A stretch of 64,000 nucleotides of DNA from JADGHX01 sp963837755 (GTDB taxonomy: Bacteria > Pseudomonadota > Gammaproteobacteria > Steroidobacterales > Steroidobacteraceae): contig CAWIOP010000001.1 of assembly GCA_963837755.1 (NCBI GenBank), positions 1,674,001-1,738,000 on the forward strand, read 5' to 3'. Position 1 is the first letter of the stretch. Every line of letters starts with the position of its first letter. Shown in pieces: positions 1 through 8,714 of the stretch. Below the pieces are notes generated by a model. That model was not told the origin of the DNA, ran no database searches, and was given only the letters and a program-made list of their open reading frames with translations. The position numbers and the translations under genes were made by a program.

Positions 1-1056
1 TCGATCGGACGACTGTCGGATCGCTTCGGCCGGCGCAGGATACTGTTGCTCGCACTGGGCGCCGGCATGCTCGATCTCGTCGCCGCGGCGACAACGCATT
101 CAATCGTGGTGCTCGTTTTGACCCGCATCATCGCGGGCTGTTGCGGCGGCAGCATCGTGGTCTGCAATGCGTATCTGGCAGATGTGACTCCAGCGGACAA
201 GCGGGCGGAACGTTTTGGGATGCTCCGTAGCTTTCTGAGCGCCGGCATAGTCCTCGGACCGCTCGCAGGCGGCCTGCTCGGCACCGTGGATCTGCGGGCG
301 CCGTTCTGGGGCGGTGCCATCGCGATGGGCATTGCGGCTCTGTTCGCGTTCATCGCAATCCCGGAAAGCGTGGACCTGCGGACGCAGGAGCCACGGGCGA
401 TCCTGTGGCGCGAGATTCATCCGCTGGCGGGTTTCGTCGGACTGAAGCGACTCAACGTGTCCATGCGAATGGTGCTGATCGTGGCGCTCTTTGAGCTCGG
501 GACTTTGATGGTGCAGCCCGTCTTGATCCTCTTCACCCAGGTGCGCCTCGGCTGGTCGGTCTCCGACGTTGCGTTCTTCCTCAGTGTCGGAGCGGCCCTG
601 GGCATCCTGGCTCCGGCGGCGCTGACGCGCGTTCTCGTGCCGAGGCTGGGTGAGCCGAACGCGATCGTGCTGGGGCTCGGCGTGTTCGCGGTGGTCACTT
701 TTCTCTATGGGTGCGTGCAACAGGGCTGGCAGCTCTACGCGTTGCTGGTGCTCCTGCAGGTGGGGCTCATCACGATGCCGGCGCTTCAGGCGATGAATTC
801 GAGCCGTGTGTCGGGCAGAGAGCTTGGCGAGCTGCACGGAGCGCTCGTCTCCGTCGGCTCAGGCGTCGCGATGGTGGGTCCGTTGCTGGGAACAACGCTG
901 TTCGGGTACTTCAGCTCAAGCGACGCGCCCGTCGTGATTTCAGGCGCGACCTATTTCGTCGCGTCGTTCTTTATCGCGCTCGCGTTGCTCTACGCGCTGG
1001 TGGAGCGCCGGTCGTGGATGGTGACCGACGCTCCGGCAGCGAGCAGCGCTCATTGA
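1..1056 (+). CDS. MFS drug-type efflux transporter, 5'-truncated by window edge
   Basis: Membrane transporter of the major facilitator superfamily, probably a proton-driven drug exporter. The frame is open from base 1, and its first residues (GRLSDRFGRRR) are the MFS loop 2-3 motif A, so the true start lies upstream and roughly the first two membrane helices are missing. About ten hydrophobic segments follow (for example around bases 46-180, 240-370, 470-620 and 660-780), as in DHA1/TetA-like carriers. The stop codon overlaps the end of the convergent acyl-CoA dehydrogenase gene by 7 bp. It may export the cluster product or be an unrelated neighbour; the substrate cannot be read from sequence. 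Confidence 0.85.
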   Translation, partial: SIGRLSDRFGRRRILLLALGAGMLDLVAAATTHSIVVLVLTRIIAGCCGGSIVVCNAYLADVTPADKRAERFGMLRSFLSAGIVLGPLAGGLLGTVDLRAPFWGGAIAMGIAALFAFIAIPESVDLRTQEPRAILWREIHPLAGFVGLKRLNVSMRMVLIVALFELGTLMVQPVLILFTQVRLGWSVSDVAFFLSVGAALGILAPAALTRVLVPRLGEPNAIVLGLGVFAVVTFLYGCVQQGWQLYALLVLLQVGLITMPALQAMNSSRVSGRELGELHGALVSVGSGVAMVGPLLGTTLFGYFSSSDAPVVISGATYFVASFFIALALLYALVERRSWMVTDAPAASSAH

Positions 1057-2180
1057 AGCGTTGCGTAACGGCGCAGGTGATACGACGCGCCACCCAGCAT
1101 CGCGCCAATGACCGTGAGGCGCTTGAAATAGTGGCCGACGATATATTCCTCGACCATCCCCATCGCGCCGTGGAGCTGAATGCCGTTTCCTCCAACGAAC
1201 CGTCCCGCGCGGGCGACCAGTGCTTTGGCGGCGGAGGTCGCTCGCAGCACTTCCGCTTCGCTGCCCGCCTCAACGCAAGCCAGCGCGTGGAGGAGGATCG
1301 AGCGTGACAGCTCCATCTCGGACAGCATGTCCGCCAGCCGATGCTGGAGCACCTGGAAGGAGCTGAGCGTCGTTCCGTACGCGCGACGCACCTTGAGATA
1401 GTCGGCCGTCAGGCTGATCACCCCGTCCATGGCGCCCACCGCCTCGGCGCATGCGCCGAGGGTCGCGCGGACCGTTGCATGTTGAAGGCCGGCGAACGCA
1501 GCGCCTTCCTGGCCCAGCAGCGCTTCCCGGCCCACCACTACATCGTTCAGGCGGATATCCGAGGCGCTGCCGTCGTCCATCGTTCTGTATGTGCGCAGCT
1601 CGATGCCGGGGCACGTCCGCTCAATCAGGAAAAGACTGATCCCTTCGGCATCACGCGGATTGGCGGAAGTGCGCGCCGAGACGATGAGCTTGTCGCAATC
1701 TGCCGCCTGCACGACGTATGACTTCTCTCCCGCGATTACGTATCCGTCACCGTGCCGCGTCGCCTGCGTCCGTACATGCTGCACATCGCCGCGCGCATCG
1801 GGTTCTCCATGCGCAAAGCCGAAGAGCGCGCTGCCCGAGACCAGTGATGGCAAGTGTTCCTGACGCTGCTCCGCGTTGGCGCACCCATCGAGCGCGTAGG
1901 CGGCGAGGACGGCACTCGACAGGAACGGCTCCATCACAAGGAAGCGCCCGAACTGCTCCAGCAGGATCGTGAGCTCCACCTCCGAGGCGCCAATGCCTCC
2001 CACGTCTTCGGCGAAGGGCATCCCGAGCCAGCCGAGCCCGGCAAATGCCTGCCAGTGGCTACGGTCGAACTTCCCGGAGGCGACTCGCTTCTGGCGTTCC
2101 GCGAAGGAATAGCGGTCCTGGAGGTAGCGACGCACGCTGTCCTGCAGGGCCAATTGATCTGCCGTCAGTGAAAAATCCAT
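1050..2180 (-). CDS. acyl-CoA dehydrogenase family protein (second subunit of a pair)
   Basis: FAD-dependent acyl-CoA dehydrogenase-like protein, 376 aa from the ATG at 2180 (MDFSLTADQLALQDS), which lies 1 nt beyond the stop of the upstream dehydrogenase and behind a GGAGAA ribosome site. An in-frame extension to 2333 lies entirely inside the upstream gene and is not a credible start. The C-terminal region has the QLHGAMGMVEEY...HYFKR pattern of the beta-type partner in two-gene acyl-CoA dehydrogenases such as the FadE/ChsE pairs of steroid side-chain breakdown. The usual catalytic glutamate is not obvious, which fits a partner subunit. It probably works as a heteromer with the product of 2182-3399. 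Role in the biosynthetic cluster is unproven; it could desaturate an acyl precursor or belong to a neighbouring catabolic locus. Confidence 0.85.
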   Translation of the reverse strand: MDFSLTADQLALQDSVRRYLQDRYSFAERQKRVASGKFDRSHWQAFAGLGWLGMPFAEDVGGIGASEVELTILLEQFGRFLVMEPFLSSAVLAAYALDGCANAEQRQEHLPSLVSGSALFGFAHGEPDARGDVQHVRTQATRHGDGYVIAGEKSYVVQAADCDKLIVSARTSANPRDAEGISLFLIERTCPGIELRTYRTMDDGSASDIRLNDVVVGREALLGQEGAAFAGLQHATVRATLGACAEAVGAMDGVISLTADYLKVRRAYGTTLSSFQVLQHRLADMLSEMELSRSILLHALACVEAGSEAEVLRATSAAKALVARAGRFVGGNGIQLHGAMGMVEEYIVGHYFKRLTVIGAMLGGASYHLRRYATLQ

Positions 2181-2181
2181 C

Positions 2182-3399
2182 TCATTCTCCCAACCCAAGT
2201 CCCATGGCCGCGATGACGTTACGCTGGACCTCGCTGGTGCCGCCGGCGATCGTTCCCGAGCGTTGAAACAGATAGGCGGCGGCAACTTCCCGCGCGTACT
2301 GCCGGCTGAAGGGCTCATCGCCCGCAGGGGCACCCGTTCCTTCGCGGGCGATGGCTTCGAGGCCCGACTCTCCGAGCACGTCGAAGGCGAGCTCGCTGAT
2401 GCGCTGGCGCAATTCGCTCGCGCGCAGCTTCAGGATCGACGCGAGCACCGACACGTTCGCCGTCTCCCGCGTCGTCTCGATGGCCCGCAGCTGCAGGAAC
2501 TCCAGCGCGTCGAGCTCTATTTCGAGCTGCGCGACCTTCTCCTGATACGCAGGGTCTTCCGCTGCGGGATGGCCGTCGTGCTGCAGTCTCGCAAGCGTGA
2601 TCTTCAGGCCACGAAGCTGCTGGCGTGCGGCCGGTAATCCCGCGATCGCGGTGCGCTCATTGCCGAGGACGAACCGCGCATAAATCCACCCTTTACCTTG
2701 CTCGCCCACGAGGTTCTCGCGGGGGACCCGTACGCCGTCCAGCACGACTTCGTTGATCCAGTGGCGGCCGTCGAGCGTCATGATGGGCCGCACGGCAATG
2801 CCGGAGCTGGCCATGTCGATGAGCAGGAAGGAGAGGCCCTGCTGGCGGCGATTGCCGGGAGTCTCTGCTCGCACGAGGGCGAACATCATGTTCGCGTTGT
2901 GCGCGTTCGTGGTCCAGATCTTGCGCCCGTTGACGAGGAAATGATCCCCGCCCGGTACTGCGCTCGTGCGGATCCGCATGAGATCCGATCCGGCGTCCGG
3001 CTCCGAAAACCCCTGACACCAGACATCATCGGCGTTGCGGATGCGCGCGAGATAACGGCGTTTCTGTTCCGGCGTTCCGAAGGAGTAAATGACGGGCCCA
3101 ACGAAGTCCGCGCCGATGGCGTCCACGCCAGGACAGCTGCCCCCTATCAGTTCCTCGTCACGGATGTGTCGCCAGGTGGGCCGCCAGTTCGCGCCACCCC
3201 ATTCGAGCGGCCAGTGAGGCACCGCCCAGCCTTTTTCATTCAGCGCCCGGGTCCAGCGTCGCAACTCCTCGCGCGTGTAGAGCCGCATCAGCGGGCCCGA
3301 TGAATCGTGTGCGGGCAGCAGCTCAGCTCGCTTCGCCCGAATGAAATCTTTCACTTCCATGCGGAAGGCCACATCCCGCGCGTCGGGCCTGAAGTCCAT
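2182..3399 (-). CDS. acyl-CoA dehydrogenase family protein (first subunit of a pair)
   Basis: FAD-dependent acyl-CoA dehydrogenase, 405 aa, starting MDFRPDARDVAFRMEVKDF. Visible family features are the mid-domain FAD/substrate stretch WCQGFSEPDAGSDL, the KIWTTNAHNANMMF strand, a glutamate in GNERTAI at the place used as catalytic base in IVD/FadE-type enzymes, and the C-terminal GTIAGGTSEVQRNVIA motif. It is the first gene of a two-gene minus-strand unit; the partner starts one base after its stop. The upstream space (3400-3599) is shared with the divergent methyltransferase gene. Paired dehydrogenases of this kind oxidise CoA thioesters of steroid or long acyl chains. Whether it serves the NRPS/PKS pathway is inference from proximity only. 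Confidence 0.88.
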   Translation of the reverse strand: MDFRPDARDVAFRMEVKDFIRAKRAELLPAHDSSGPLMRLYTREELRRWTRALNEKGWAVPHWPLEWGGANWRPTWRHIRDEELIGGSCPGVDAIGADFVGPVIYSFGTPEQKRRYLARIRNADDVWCQGFSEPDAGSDLMRIRTSAVPGGDHFLVNGRKIWTTNAHNANMMFALVRAETPGNRRQQGLSFLLIDMASSGIAVRPIMTLDGRHWINEVVLDGVRVPRENLVGEQGKGWIYARFVLGNERTAIAGLPAARQQLRGLKITLARLQHDGHPAAEDPAYQEKVAQLEIELDALEFLQLRAIETTRETANVSVLASILKLRASELRQRISELAFDVLGESGLEAIAREGTGAPAGDEPFSRQYAREVAAAYLFQRSGTIAGGTSEVQRNVIAAMGLGLGE

Positions 3400-3599
3400 G
3401 CGAGCTCCTCCTGCCAGCAGAATCCTGCGATCAAGATAGCCCGCGCGCTTCGGTCATTGAAGTTGAGATTGTGCGTACGCGAATGCCCGGAGACGTTTGA
3501 CTCGACTTCGAGCCGTAGGCAGAGTGACGCGAAGAGTTTGACCGCAACTGTCGATCACACGAAGCCTCGGTAGAGCGCGTCATGTCACAAGGAGTGGCT
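3400..3599. promoter_or_regulatory. divergent intergenic region between acyl-CoA dehydrogenase and biosynthetic operon
   Basis: About 200 bp separate the minus-strand dehydrogenase start from the plus-strand methyltransferase start. It must hold promoters for both directions. Two TTGAC-type hexamers (near 3497 and 3531) could be -35 elements, but neither has a good -10 at standard spacing. The 13-mer AATCCTGCGATCA at 3421-3433 recurs at 54376-54388, inside a hairpin in front of the ParB-like gene. An AAGGAG ribosome site at 3588-3593 decides the methyltransferase start. Confidence 0.45.
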
Positions 3600-4772
3600 A
3601 TGCAGGGATCGCTCGCAACCTCGACGCGTGAAGCCGATTGCAGCGTCCCACTTGAGTACGAGTGGAGTGAACTCGCTGCGAGCACGCAGCGACGCATGGC
3701 GAGCGCGCTCGCGCAGCTCGATCTGACCGAGCTCGCCCGCAAGCGCGAGAGATCGGAGTCCCTTACGCTTGCTGTCGTGATCGAGACGCTGTCGGCCGCG
3801 AAAGTGCTCGCGGAGCTGCCTTGTTCATTCGACGCCTTTGAGCAGATCGGTATCCGCTGCGGCATAGCGCCCGCGCAGTGCAAGCTCACACGCAGATGGC
3901 TCGCGGATATTGAGCGGGCAGGCGGAATCCAGCGCAGGCCCGCCGTCTCGCAGATGATCTGCGACGCCGAATCGCTGGAGCGCCTCGCGCTTCGCGCGCC
4001 GGGCTCCCGGCCCGCGTTCTTCGATGAAATGGTGGCGGCGCTGGTCGATGTGCTCGCCGGCAGACGCCACATTCTTGAGCTGTCGTTCGCAGAGACACGC
4101 CCCGCGTGGGTTGCGCAGTATGTCTCGGGTTACCTTGCGAACGGCGCGCCCGCGAGTTGCCACGGAGTAGTGGCGGACATCGTTGCGGATCTCGCGTCGA
4201 AGAGCCCGGCCGCGCGTCCGTTGCGTATCCTGGAGGTTGGTGCGGGTTTCGGGCGCCTGACGCAGCGGGTGCTTGCGGCGCTCGAGGAGAGAGTCGCGGG
4301 GCTGCCGCTGCAGTATGCGTTCACGGACGTGTCTGCGTACTTCCTGAGGGGTGCACGCGAGCGATTCAAGGCCGACGGGATGGTGTTCGACCGCTTTGAT
4401 ATCAATTGCGATCCCCGCGCGCTCGGGATGGCGTCCGGCACTTTCGATGTGATCATCGCGTTCGAGGTGCTCCACTGCGCACGCAATATAGATCGCACGC
4501 TCGAAAACCTGCATTACCTGCTTCAGCCAGGCGGCGTCCTCGTCGCCGAAGAACTGGCTGCCAATAGCGCAGGTCACCTGGTGTTTCCGGCGATGATGCC
4601 CGGCTTCCTGGACTTCGAAGACGAGCGCCTCTCGCATTTCGGAACATTGCTTGCGCCGGATGAATGGCGTGAGCGGCTGCTGCGAAACGGATTCCGTGCC
4701 GTATCGATCGCGCCGGGCGAGGGTGCGCAGGCCGCGCGGCTCGGGGAAGCGGTGCTTGCCGCCGTGGCATAG
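3600..4772 (+). CDS. free-standing SAM-dependent methyltransferase (PKS/NRPS-type fold)
   Basis: Class I SAM methyltransferase, 390 aa. I place the start at ATG 3600 rather than 3582 because AAGGAG lies 6 nt upstream of it. Motif I is ILEVGAGFGRLTQ (about residues 210-222), followed by the FTDVSAYFL segment and FDVIIAFEVLHCARNIDRTLENL; these read like the methyltransferase domains embedded in polyketide synthases rather than like small O-methyltransferases. The N-terminal 190 residues look like a helical cap. It opens the plus-strand operon, 14 bp before the GNAT gene. Substrate unknown: it could methylate the p-aminophenyl nitrogen, a hydroxyl or a carbon on a carrier-bound intermediate. Class confident, substrate not. 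Confidence 0.8.
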   Translation: MQGSLATSTREADCSVPLEYEWSELAASTQRRMASALAQLDLTELARKRERSESLTLAVVIETLSAAKVLAELPCSFDAFEQIGIRCGIAPAQCKLTRRWLADIERAGGIQRRPAVSQMICDAESLERLALRAPGSRPAFFDEMVAALVDVLAGRRHILELSFAETRPAWVAQYVSGYLANGAPASCHGVVADIVADLASKSPAARPLRILEVGAGFGRLTQRVLAALEERVAGLPLQYAFTDVSAYFLRGARERFKADGMVFDRFDINCDPRALGMASGTFDVIIAFEVLHCARNIDRTLENLHYLLQPGGVLVAEELAANSAGHLVFPAMMPGFLDFEDERLSHFGTLLAPDEWRERLLRNGFRAVSIAPGEGAQAARLGEAVLAAVA

Positions 4773-4786
4773 AAGGGAGCGTTCGC

Positions 4787-5344
4787 ATGTCTTGCATTCA
4801 GCCTGATGTCCTCATCGAAACCGAGCGCCTGATTCTTCGCCCGCTGCGGCTCGCGGATTTCGACGGATGGGCGGAGTTCATGGCCGACGAAGAAGCGATG
4901 CGCCACATCGGGGGCCCGCTTGAGCGAGCGGTCGCGTGGCGCGGCTTCATGTCGATGGCCGGTGCCTGGCACCTCAATGGCTTTGCGATGTTTTCCGTCG
5001 TTGAGCGCGCCAGTGGACGATGGGTAGGACGGCTGGGGCCGTGGGTGCCCGAAGGATGGCCCGGCACCGAAGTGGGCTGGGCCATCGTGCGTGACTGCTG
5101 GGGGCGGGGGTACGCGACGGAAGGTTCTGCCGCGGCGATCGATTGGGCATTCGCACATCTTGGCTGGACTGAAGTCATCCACATCATCGCGCCTGAAAAT
5201 GCCGCCTCGCAGGCGGTGGCACACAGACTCGGTTCGCGGAATCGGGGACCGGGCCAGCTGCCCGCGGGGTACGGAAACGCCGCAGTCGATATTTGGGGAC
5301 AAACGCGTTCGCAGTGGCGGGAGCGCAGGAGCGTCAGGTCATGA
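4787..5344 (+). CDS. GNAT N-acetyltransferase (RimJ/RimL-like)
   Basis: Acetyl-CoA-dependent N-acyltransferase of the GNAT fold, 185 aa, typical length for the RimJ/RimL-like (Acetyltransf_3) group. The N-terminus LIETERLILRPLRLADFDGW and the acetyl-CoA pyrophosphate loop region RDCWGRGYATEGSAAAIDWAF are diagnostic. An AAGGGAG ribosome site precedes ATG 4787. Its stop overlaps the start of papA as ATGA, so it is translated with the aminochorismate genes. It could acetylate an aryl amine such as p-aminophenylalanine or the finished peptide as self-protection, by analogy with arylamine and antibiotic N-acetyltransferases; this is inference from position. Confidence 0.85.
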   Translation: MSCIQPDVLIETERLILRPLRLADFDGWAEFMADEEAMRHIGGPLERAVAWRGFMSMAGAWHLNGFAMFSVVERASGRWVGRLGPWVPEGWPGTEVGWAIVRDCWGRGYATEGSAAAIDWAFAHLGWTEVIHIIAPENAASQAVAHRLGSRNRGPGQLPAGYGNAAVDIWGQTRSQWRERRSVRS

Positions 5345-7497
5345 ATGGTGAATACGAGCTTCCCTCTTCGTACGATCCCTGTGTTTCACTATTGATCGAC
5401 AACTATGACTCCTTCACTTTCAATCTTTATCAGTACCTCGCCGAGGTAAACGGCATCGCGCCGATCGTCATTCGCAACGACGAAGGACCGTGGAGCGCGA
5501 TGCGAGAGCTGCCGTACGACAATATCGTCATCTCGCCGGGGCCGGGCCGGCCGGAAGTGGCCCGGGATTTCGGCATTTGCCGCGACGCCATTCTTGAAGC
5601 GCAAGTGCCGCTCCTCGGGGTGTGCCTCGGTCACCAGGGCCTCTGCCATCTGTTCGGCGGCGAAGTCGACTACGCTCGCTCGGTGATGCATGGGCGCGGG
5701 AGCCGCATACACCATCAGGGTGTGGATCTCTTTGCCGGGATTCCGTCCCCCTTCACGGCCATTCGCTATCACTCGCTGCATGTGACTCGGCTTCCTGAAG
5801 AGCTGGAAGCCATCGCGTGGACTGACGATGGCATCCTCATGGCGGTTCGCCATCGGGAACGACCGATCTGGGGTGTGCAGTTTCACCCTGAGTCGATTTG
5901 CACGGAGCACGGCTACCGGCTGTTGCAAAACTTTCGGAGCATGACGAGAGCGCACGCGGCTCGCCATGGCATGCGTCGCGCGCTTTCGCGTCGGGCGGCG
6001 AGCGCCGGCACGGCGTCTTCCGGCGCCTTGCCGACCGAACCCCAGGCATCGGCGCAGCCTCCGAAGCTTCGGGTGATGCACCGACGCATACACATGAAGC
6101 TCGATGCCGAACAGGTTTTCATGAATCTGTTCGCGGAGTCCTGCCCGGGTTTCTGGCTCGACAGTGCCCTGGTTCGCAATTTCTCACGCTTCTCCTATAT
6201 GGGCGACGCGAGTGGCCCGCACGCGGAGTTCGTCAGATACGAGCTGCGCACAGGAGCCGTTCAGGTCACTCGCAACGGCGAGACGCGCACCGTGGGAGAA
6301 AGCATCTTCGATTACCTCGGACGCATGCTGCGCGAGCGCCATGTGGGAACGGAAGGGTTGCCTTTCGACTTCAACGGCGGCTACGTCGGCTATCTAGGAT
6401 ACGAGCTGAAGGCCGAGTGCGGCGGCGATGATGTGTATCGATCGCCGATGGCGGACGCGGAGTTTCTGTTTGCCGATCGCCTGATCGCCTTCGATCACGA
6501 GGCCGACATCGCTTATCTCGTGTGCGTGGAAGAAGAGGATCACGGTGCGCGCGGCACTGCGTGGCTTGATGCCACCGAGGAGCGGTTGCACCGCCTGGAG
6601 CCGGCGCCGCCATGGAGCCGCACTCTGCGGCCGCGGCCCGTGCCGCAGACCATGCGCCATCCGCCGGAGCGCTACCTGGATCTCATCGAGCGATGCCAGC
6701 AGGAGATCCGGCGCGGCGAGACTTACGAGGTCTGCCTCACCAACGTGCTGCAGAACCACGTCGAGATCGACCCGCTTAACACCTACAGAGCGCTGCGCGC
6801 ACGGAATCCGGCTCCGTACGCGACGTTCTTCAATTTTCCAGACGTCGCTGTGCTCAGTTCCTCGCCAGAGCGCTTCATTACGATAGATCCGTACGGCGTC
6901 ATGGATTCAAAGCCCATTAAAGGGACCCGGCGGCGGGGCGCGACTGTCGCCGAAGACGAGCGGCTCTACGAGGATCTGCGCGGAAACGAGAAAGACCGCG
7001 CGGAGAACCTGATGATCGTGGACCTCGTCCGCAATGATTTTGGCCGCGTCTGCAACACGGCGAGCGTGCACGTCTCGAATATCTTCGCCGTGGAAAGTTA
7101 CGCGACCGTGCATCAGCTCGTGAGCTCGATTCGCGGTCGCCTGCGTCACGGCGTTACGGCCGTCGAAGCGGTGCGCGCGGCGTTTCCGCCCGGCTCCATG
7201 ACCGGAGCGCCCAAGAAACGCACCATGGAGATCATCGATCGTCTCGAGAGCGGCCCGCGCGGCGTGTACTCGGGTGCGGCGGGATTCTTCGGCCTGAATG
7301 GCAGTGCGGATCTGAGTGTCGTGATACGCACGATCATCGCGGCACAAGGCGTTGTGAGCATCGGCTGTGGCGGGGCGATCGTCAGTCTTTCGGACTCGCA
7401 GCAAGAGCTTGAGGAAGTGCTCCTCAAATCCCGCGCGCTGACCCAGGCGTTGTCCGAAACCGCGCTTACTGGAGTTGACGCTGCGGCGGTTGGCTAG
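5341..7497 (+). CDS. papA: fused 4-amino-4-deoxychorismate synthase (PapA type)
   Basis: Converts chorismate and glutamine to 4-amino-4-deoxychorismate. The 718-aa protein fuses a class I glutamine amidotransferase (residues about 15-205; nucleophile Cys95 in GVCLGHQG, His182/Glu184 in HPES) to a chorismate-binding PabB/TrpE-like domain (about 245-700). The PIKGT motif carries Lys527. Lysine here marks aminodeoxychorismate synthases, while anthranilate synthases have PIAGT, so the product is the para-amino compound. Start chosen at ATG 5341 (ATGA overlap with the GNAT gene); an in-frame ATG at 5293 lies within that gene. Followed directly by papB and papC, the same trio that makes p-aminophenylpyruvate in chloramphenicol and pristinamycin I pathways. 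Domain order (GATase first) matches fused PapA proteins. Confidence 0.93.
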   Translation: MNGEYELPSSYDPCVSLLIDNYDSFTFNLYQYLAEVNGIAPIVIRNDEGPWSAMRELPYDNIVISPGPGRPEVARDFGICRDAILEAQVPLLGVCLGHQGLCHLFGGEVDYARSVMHGRGSRIHHQGVDLFAGIPSPFTAIRYHSLHVTRLPEELEAIAWTDDGILMAVRHRERPIWGVQFHPESICTEHGYRLLQNFRSMTRAHAARHGMRRALSRRAASAGTASSGALPTEPQASAQPPKLRVMHRRIHMKLDAEQVFMNLFAESCPGFWLDSALVRNFSRFSYMGDASGPHAEFVRYELRTGAVQVTRNGETRTVGESIFDYLGRMLRERHVGTEGLPFDFNGGYVGYLGYELKAECGGDDVYRSPMADAEFLFADRLIAFDHEADIAYLVCVEEEDHGARGTAWLDATEERLHRLEPAPPWSRTLRPRPVPQTMRHPPERYLDLIERCQQEIRRGETYEVCLTNVLQNHVEIDPLNTYRALRARNPAPYATFFNFPDVAVLSSSPERFITIDPYGVMDSKPIKGTRRRGATVAEDERLYEDLRGNEKDRAENLMIVDLVRNDFGRVCNTASVHVSNIFAVESYATVHQLVSSIRGRLRHGVTAVEAVRAAFPPGSMTGAPKKRTMEIIDRLESGPRGVYSGAAGFFGLNGSADLSVVIRTIIAAQGVVSIGCGGAIVSLSDSQQELEEVLLKSRALTQALSETALTGVDAAAVG

Positions 7498-7515
7498 AAT
7501 GCAAAGGAGTGTTCT

Positions 7516-7818
7516 ATGGATAGTCTTGGAGCGCTGCGTCTGCAGCTCAACACTCTCGATGGCGAGATCGTCCGCCTCCTCGGAGAGCGCTTTCGCGTTT
7601 GTCGGGAAGTGGGTAACTACAAGCGGCAGAACGGCATTCCGATGATGCAGTCGGCGCGCGTCGCCGAGGTGAAGGAACGCTGTGCGCGCCTTGCCGCCGA
7701 TAACGATGTCGATCCGCAATTCGTGCGGCATCTGTTCGGCCTCATCATCGATGAGGCTTGCCGTCTGGAGGATGACATCATCGGCCATGCGGCGAGCGTC
7801 GCGCAGGGCGCTCCATGA
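7516..7818 (+). CDS. papB: 4-amino-4-deoxychorismate mutase (AroQ chorismate-mutase family, PapB type)
   Basis: Rearranges 4-amino-4-deoxychorismate to 4-amino-4-deoxyprephenate. This 100-aa all-helical protein matches the short AroQ chorismate mutase fold: an N-terminal arginine in LRLQLNTLDGEIVRLLGER, the second arginine helix, and the lysine in VGNYKRQNGIP. AAAGGAG stands just upstream of ATG 7516, and the stop overlaps papC as ATGA. Between papA and papC, the aminodeoxychorismate substrate is more likely than chorismate, but the sequence alone does not separate the two activities. Confidence 0.88.
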   Translation: MDSLGALRLQLNTLDGEIVRLLGERFRVCREVGNYKRQNGIPMMQSARVAEVKERCARLAADNDVDPQFVRHLFGLIIDEACRLEDDIIGHAASVAQGAP

Positions 7819-8714
7819 CTGACGGGCCTCCGTTCAGCCGGATCGTCATCGTGGGAGGCGGAAAGGTCGGACGGCTCTTCGCCCGCGAGCTTCAGTCGGC
7901 ATCGGGCTGCGGGGGCGTCATCATCGACCCGGGCGCGGCAGTGGAAGCGTCCGGAGCATTCAGACTTCTAAGGCAGGATATCCGGGAGCTTACGTCGGAT
8001 TCGAAGCGTGTTCTCGGGGATGCCGATGTCGTCATGCTCGCGGTGCCAGAGCGCATCGCCACCGAGGCGGTCGAAGTGCTCGCGGGGGTATTGAGGCCTG
8101 ACGCGCTGTTGGTGGAAACCCTTTCAGTCAAAAGCCCCTTCGCCGCGAGCCTGAAAAAGGTGGCGGCGCCCTTCGAGATTCTCGGCGTGAATCCCATGTT
8201 TGCGCCGGATCTTGGAATACGCGGCAACGGTTTTGTAGTCGTGCCGTATGCGGCGGGCGCCCGAAGTGAGGCCTTCATCGGCTTTCTGACTTTTGCCGGT
8301 GCGAACATCGCGCGCATGACGAGCGAGGAACACGATCGGGTCAGTGCGGTAATGCAAGCCGGCACTCACGCGGCGTTACTCGCGTTTGGTATCGCACTCA
8401 GAGAGTGTCGCTACGACATCGCAGCGGTGGAATGCATCATGCCGCCTCCGCACCGACTTTTGATCGCGATGCTGGCGCGCCTGGTCCGGTCCAACCCTGA
8501 AATCAGCCGCGACGTCCAATGCGCCAATCCGTATGCCCGCGACGTGCGTGAGCAGCTCCGTGAGGCCCACGCCTCGCTGGAGAAAATTCTCGCGTCCGAC
8601 GACACGCATGCATTTCAGGACCTATACGCAAGCCTTGGCGGGCTGATGCCGGAGGCGGGCTCCGCTTATGCGCAGCTCTGCGCGCGGCTGTTCATGTCGC
8701 TGAAAAAAGAGTAG
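7815..8714 (+). CDS. papC: 4-amino-4-deoxyprephenate dehydrogenase (prephenate dehydrogenase family, PapC type)
   Basis: NAD-dependent oxidative decarboxylation of 4-amino-4-deoxyprephenate to 4-aminophenylpyruvate, which a transaminase then turns into p-aminophenylalanine. The 299-aa protein begins with a Rossmann nucleotide fold (IVIVGGGKVGRLFARELQ) and continues with the helical TyrA dimerisation region (EEHDRVSAVMQAGTHAALLAFG). It lacks a fused mutase or ACT domain, as in stand-alone PapC. Its start overlaps the papB stop. No dedicated aminotransferase is visible in the window, so a housekeeping aromatic aminotransferase would have to finish the amino acid. Confidence 0.88.
   Translation: MTDGPPFSRIVIVGGGKVGRLFARELQSASGCGGVIIDPGAAVEASGAFRLLRQDIRELTSDSKRVLGDADVVMLAVPERIATEAVEVLAGVLRPDALLVETLSVKSPFAASLKKVAAPFEILGVNPMFAPDLGIRGNGFVVVPYAAGARSEAFIGFLTFAGANIARMTSEEHDRVSAVMQAGTHAALLAFGIALRECRYDIAAVECIMPPPHRLLIAMLARLVRSNPEISRDVQCANPYARDVREQLREAHASLEKILASDDTHAFQDLYASLGGLMPEAGSAYAQLCARLFMSLKKE

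Noticed and set aside
5341..7497. Anthranilate synthase (TrpE-TrpG fusion)
   Set aside because: The chorismate-binding domain has PIKGT, the aminodeoxychorismate synthase form, not PIAGT, and the next two genes are mutase and prephenate-type dehydrogenase, not Trp genes.
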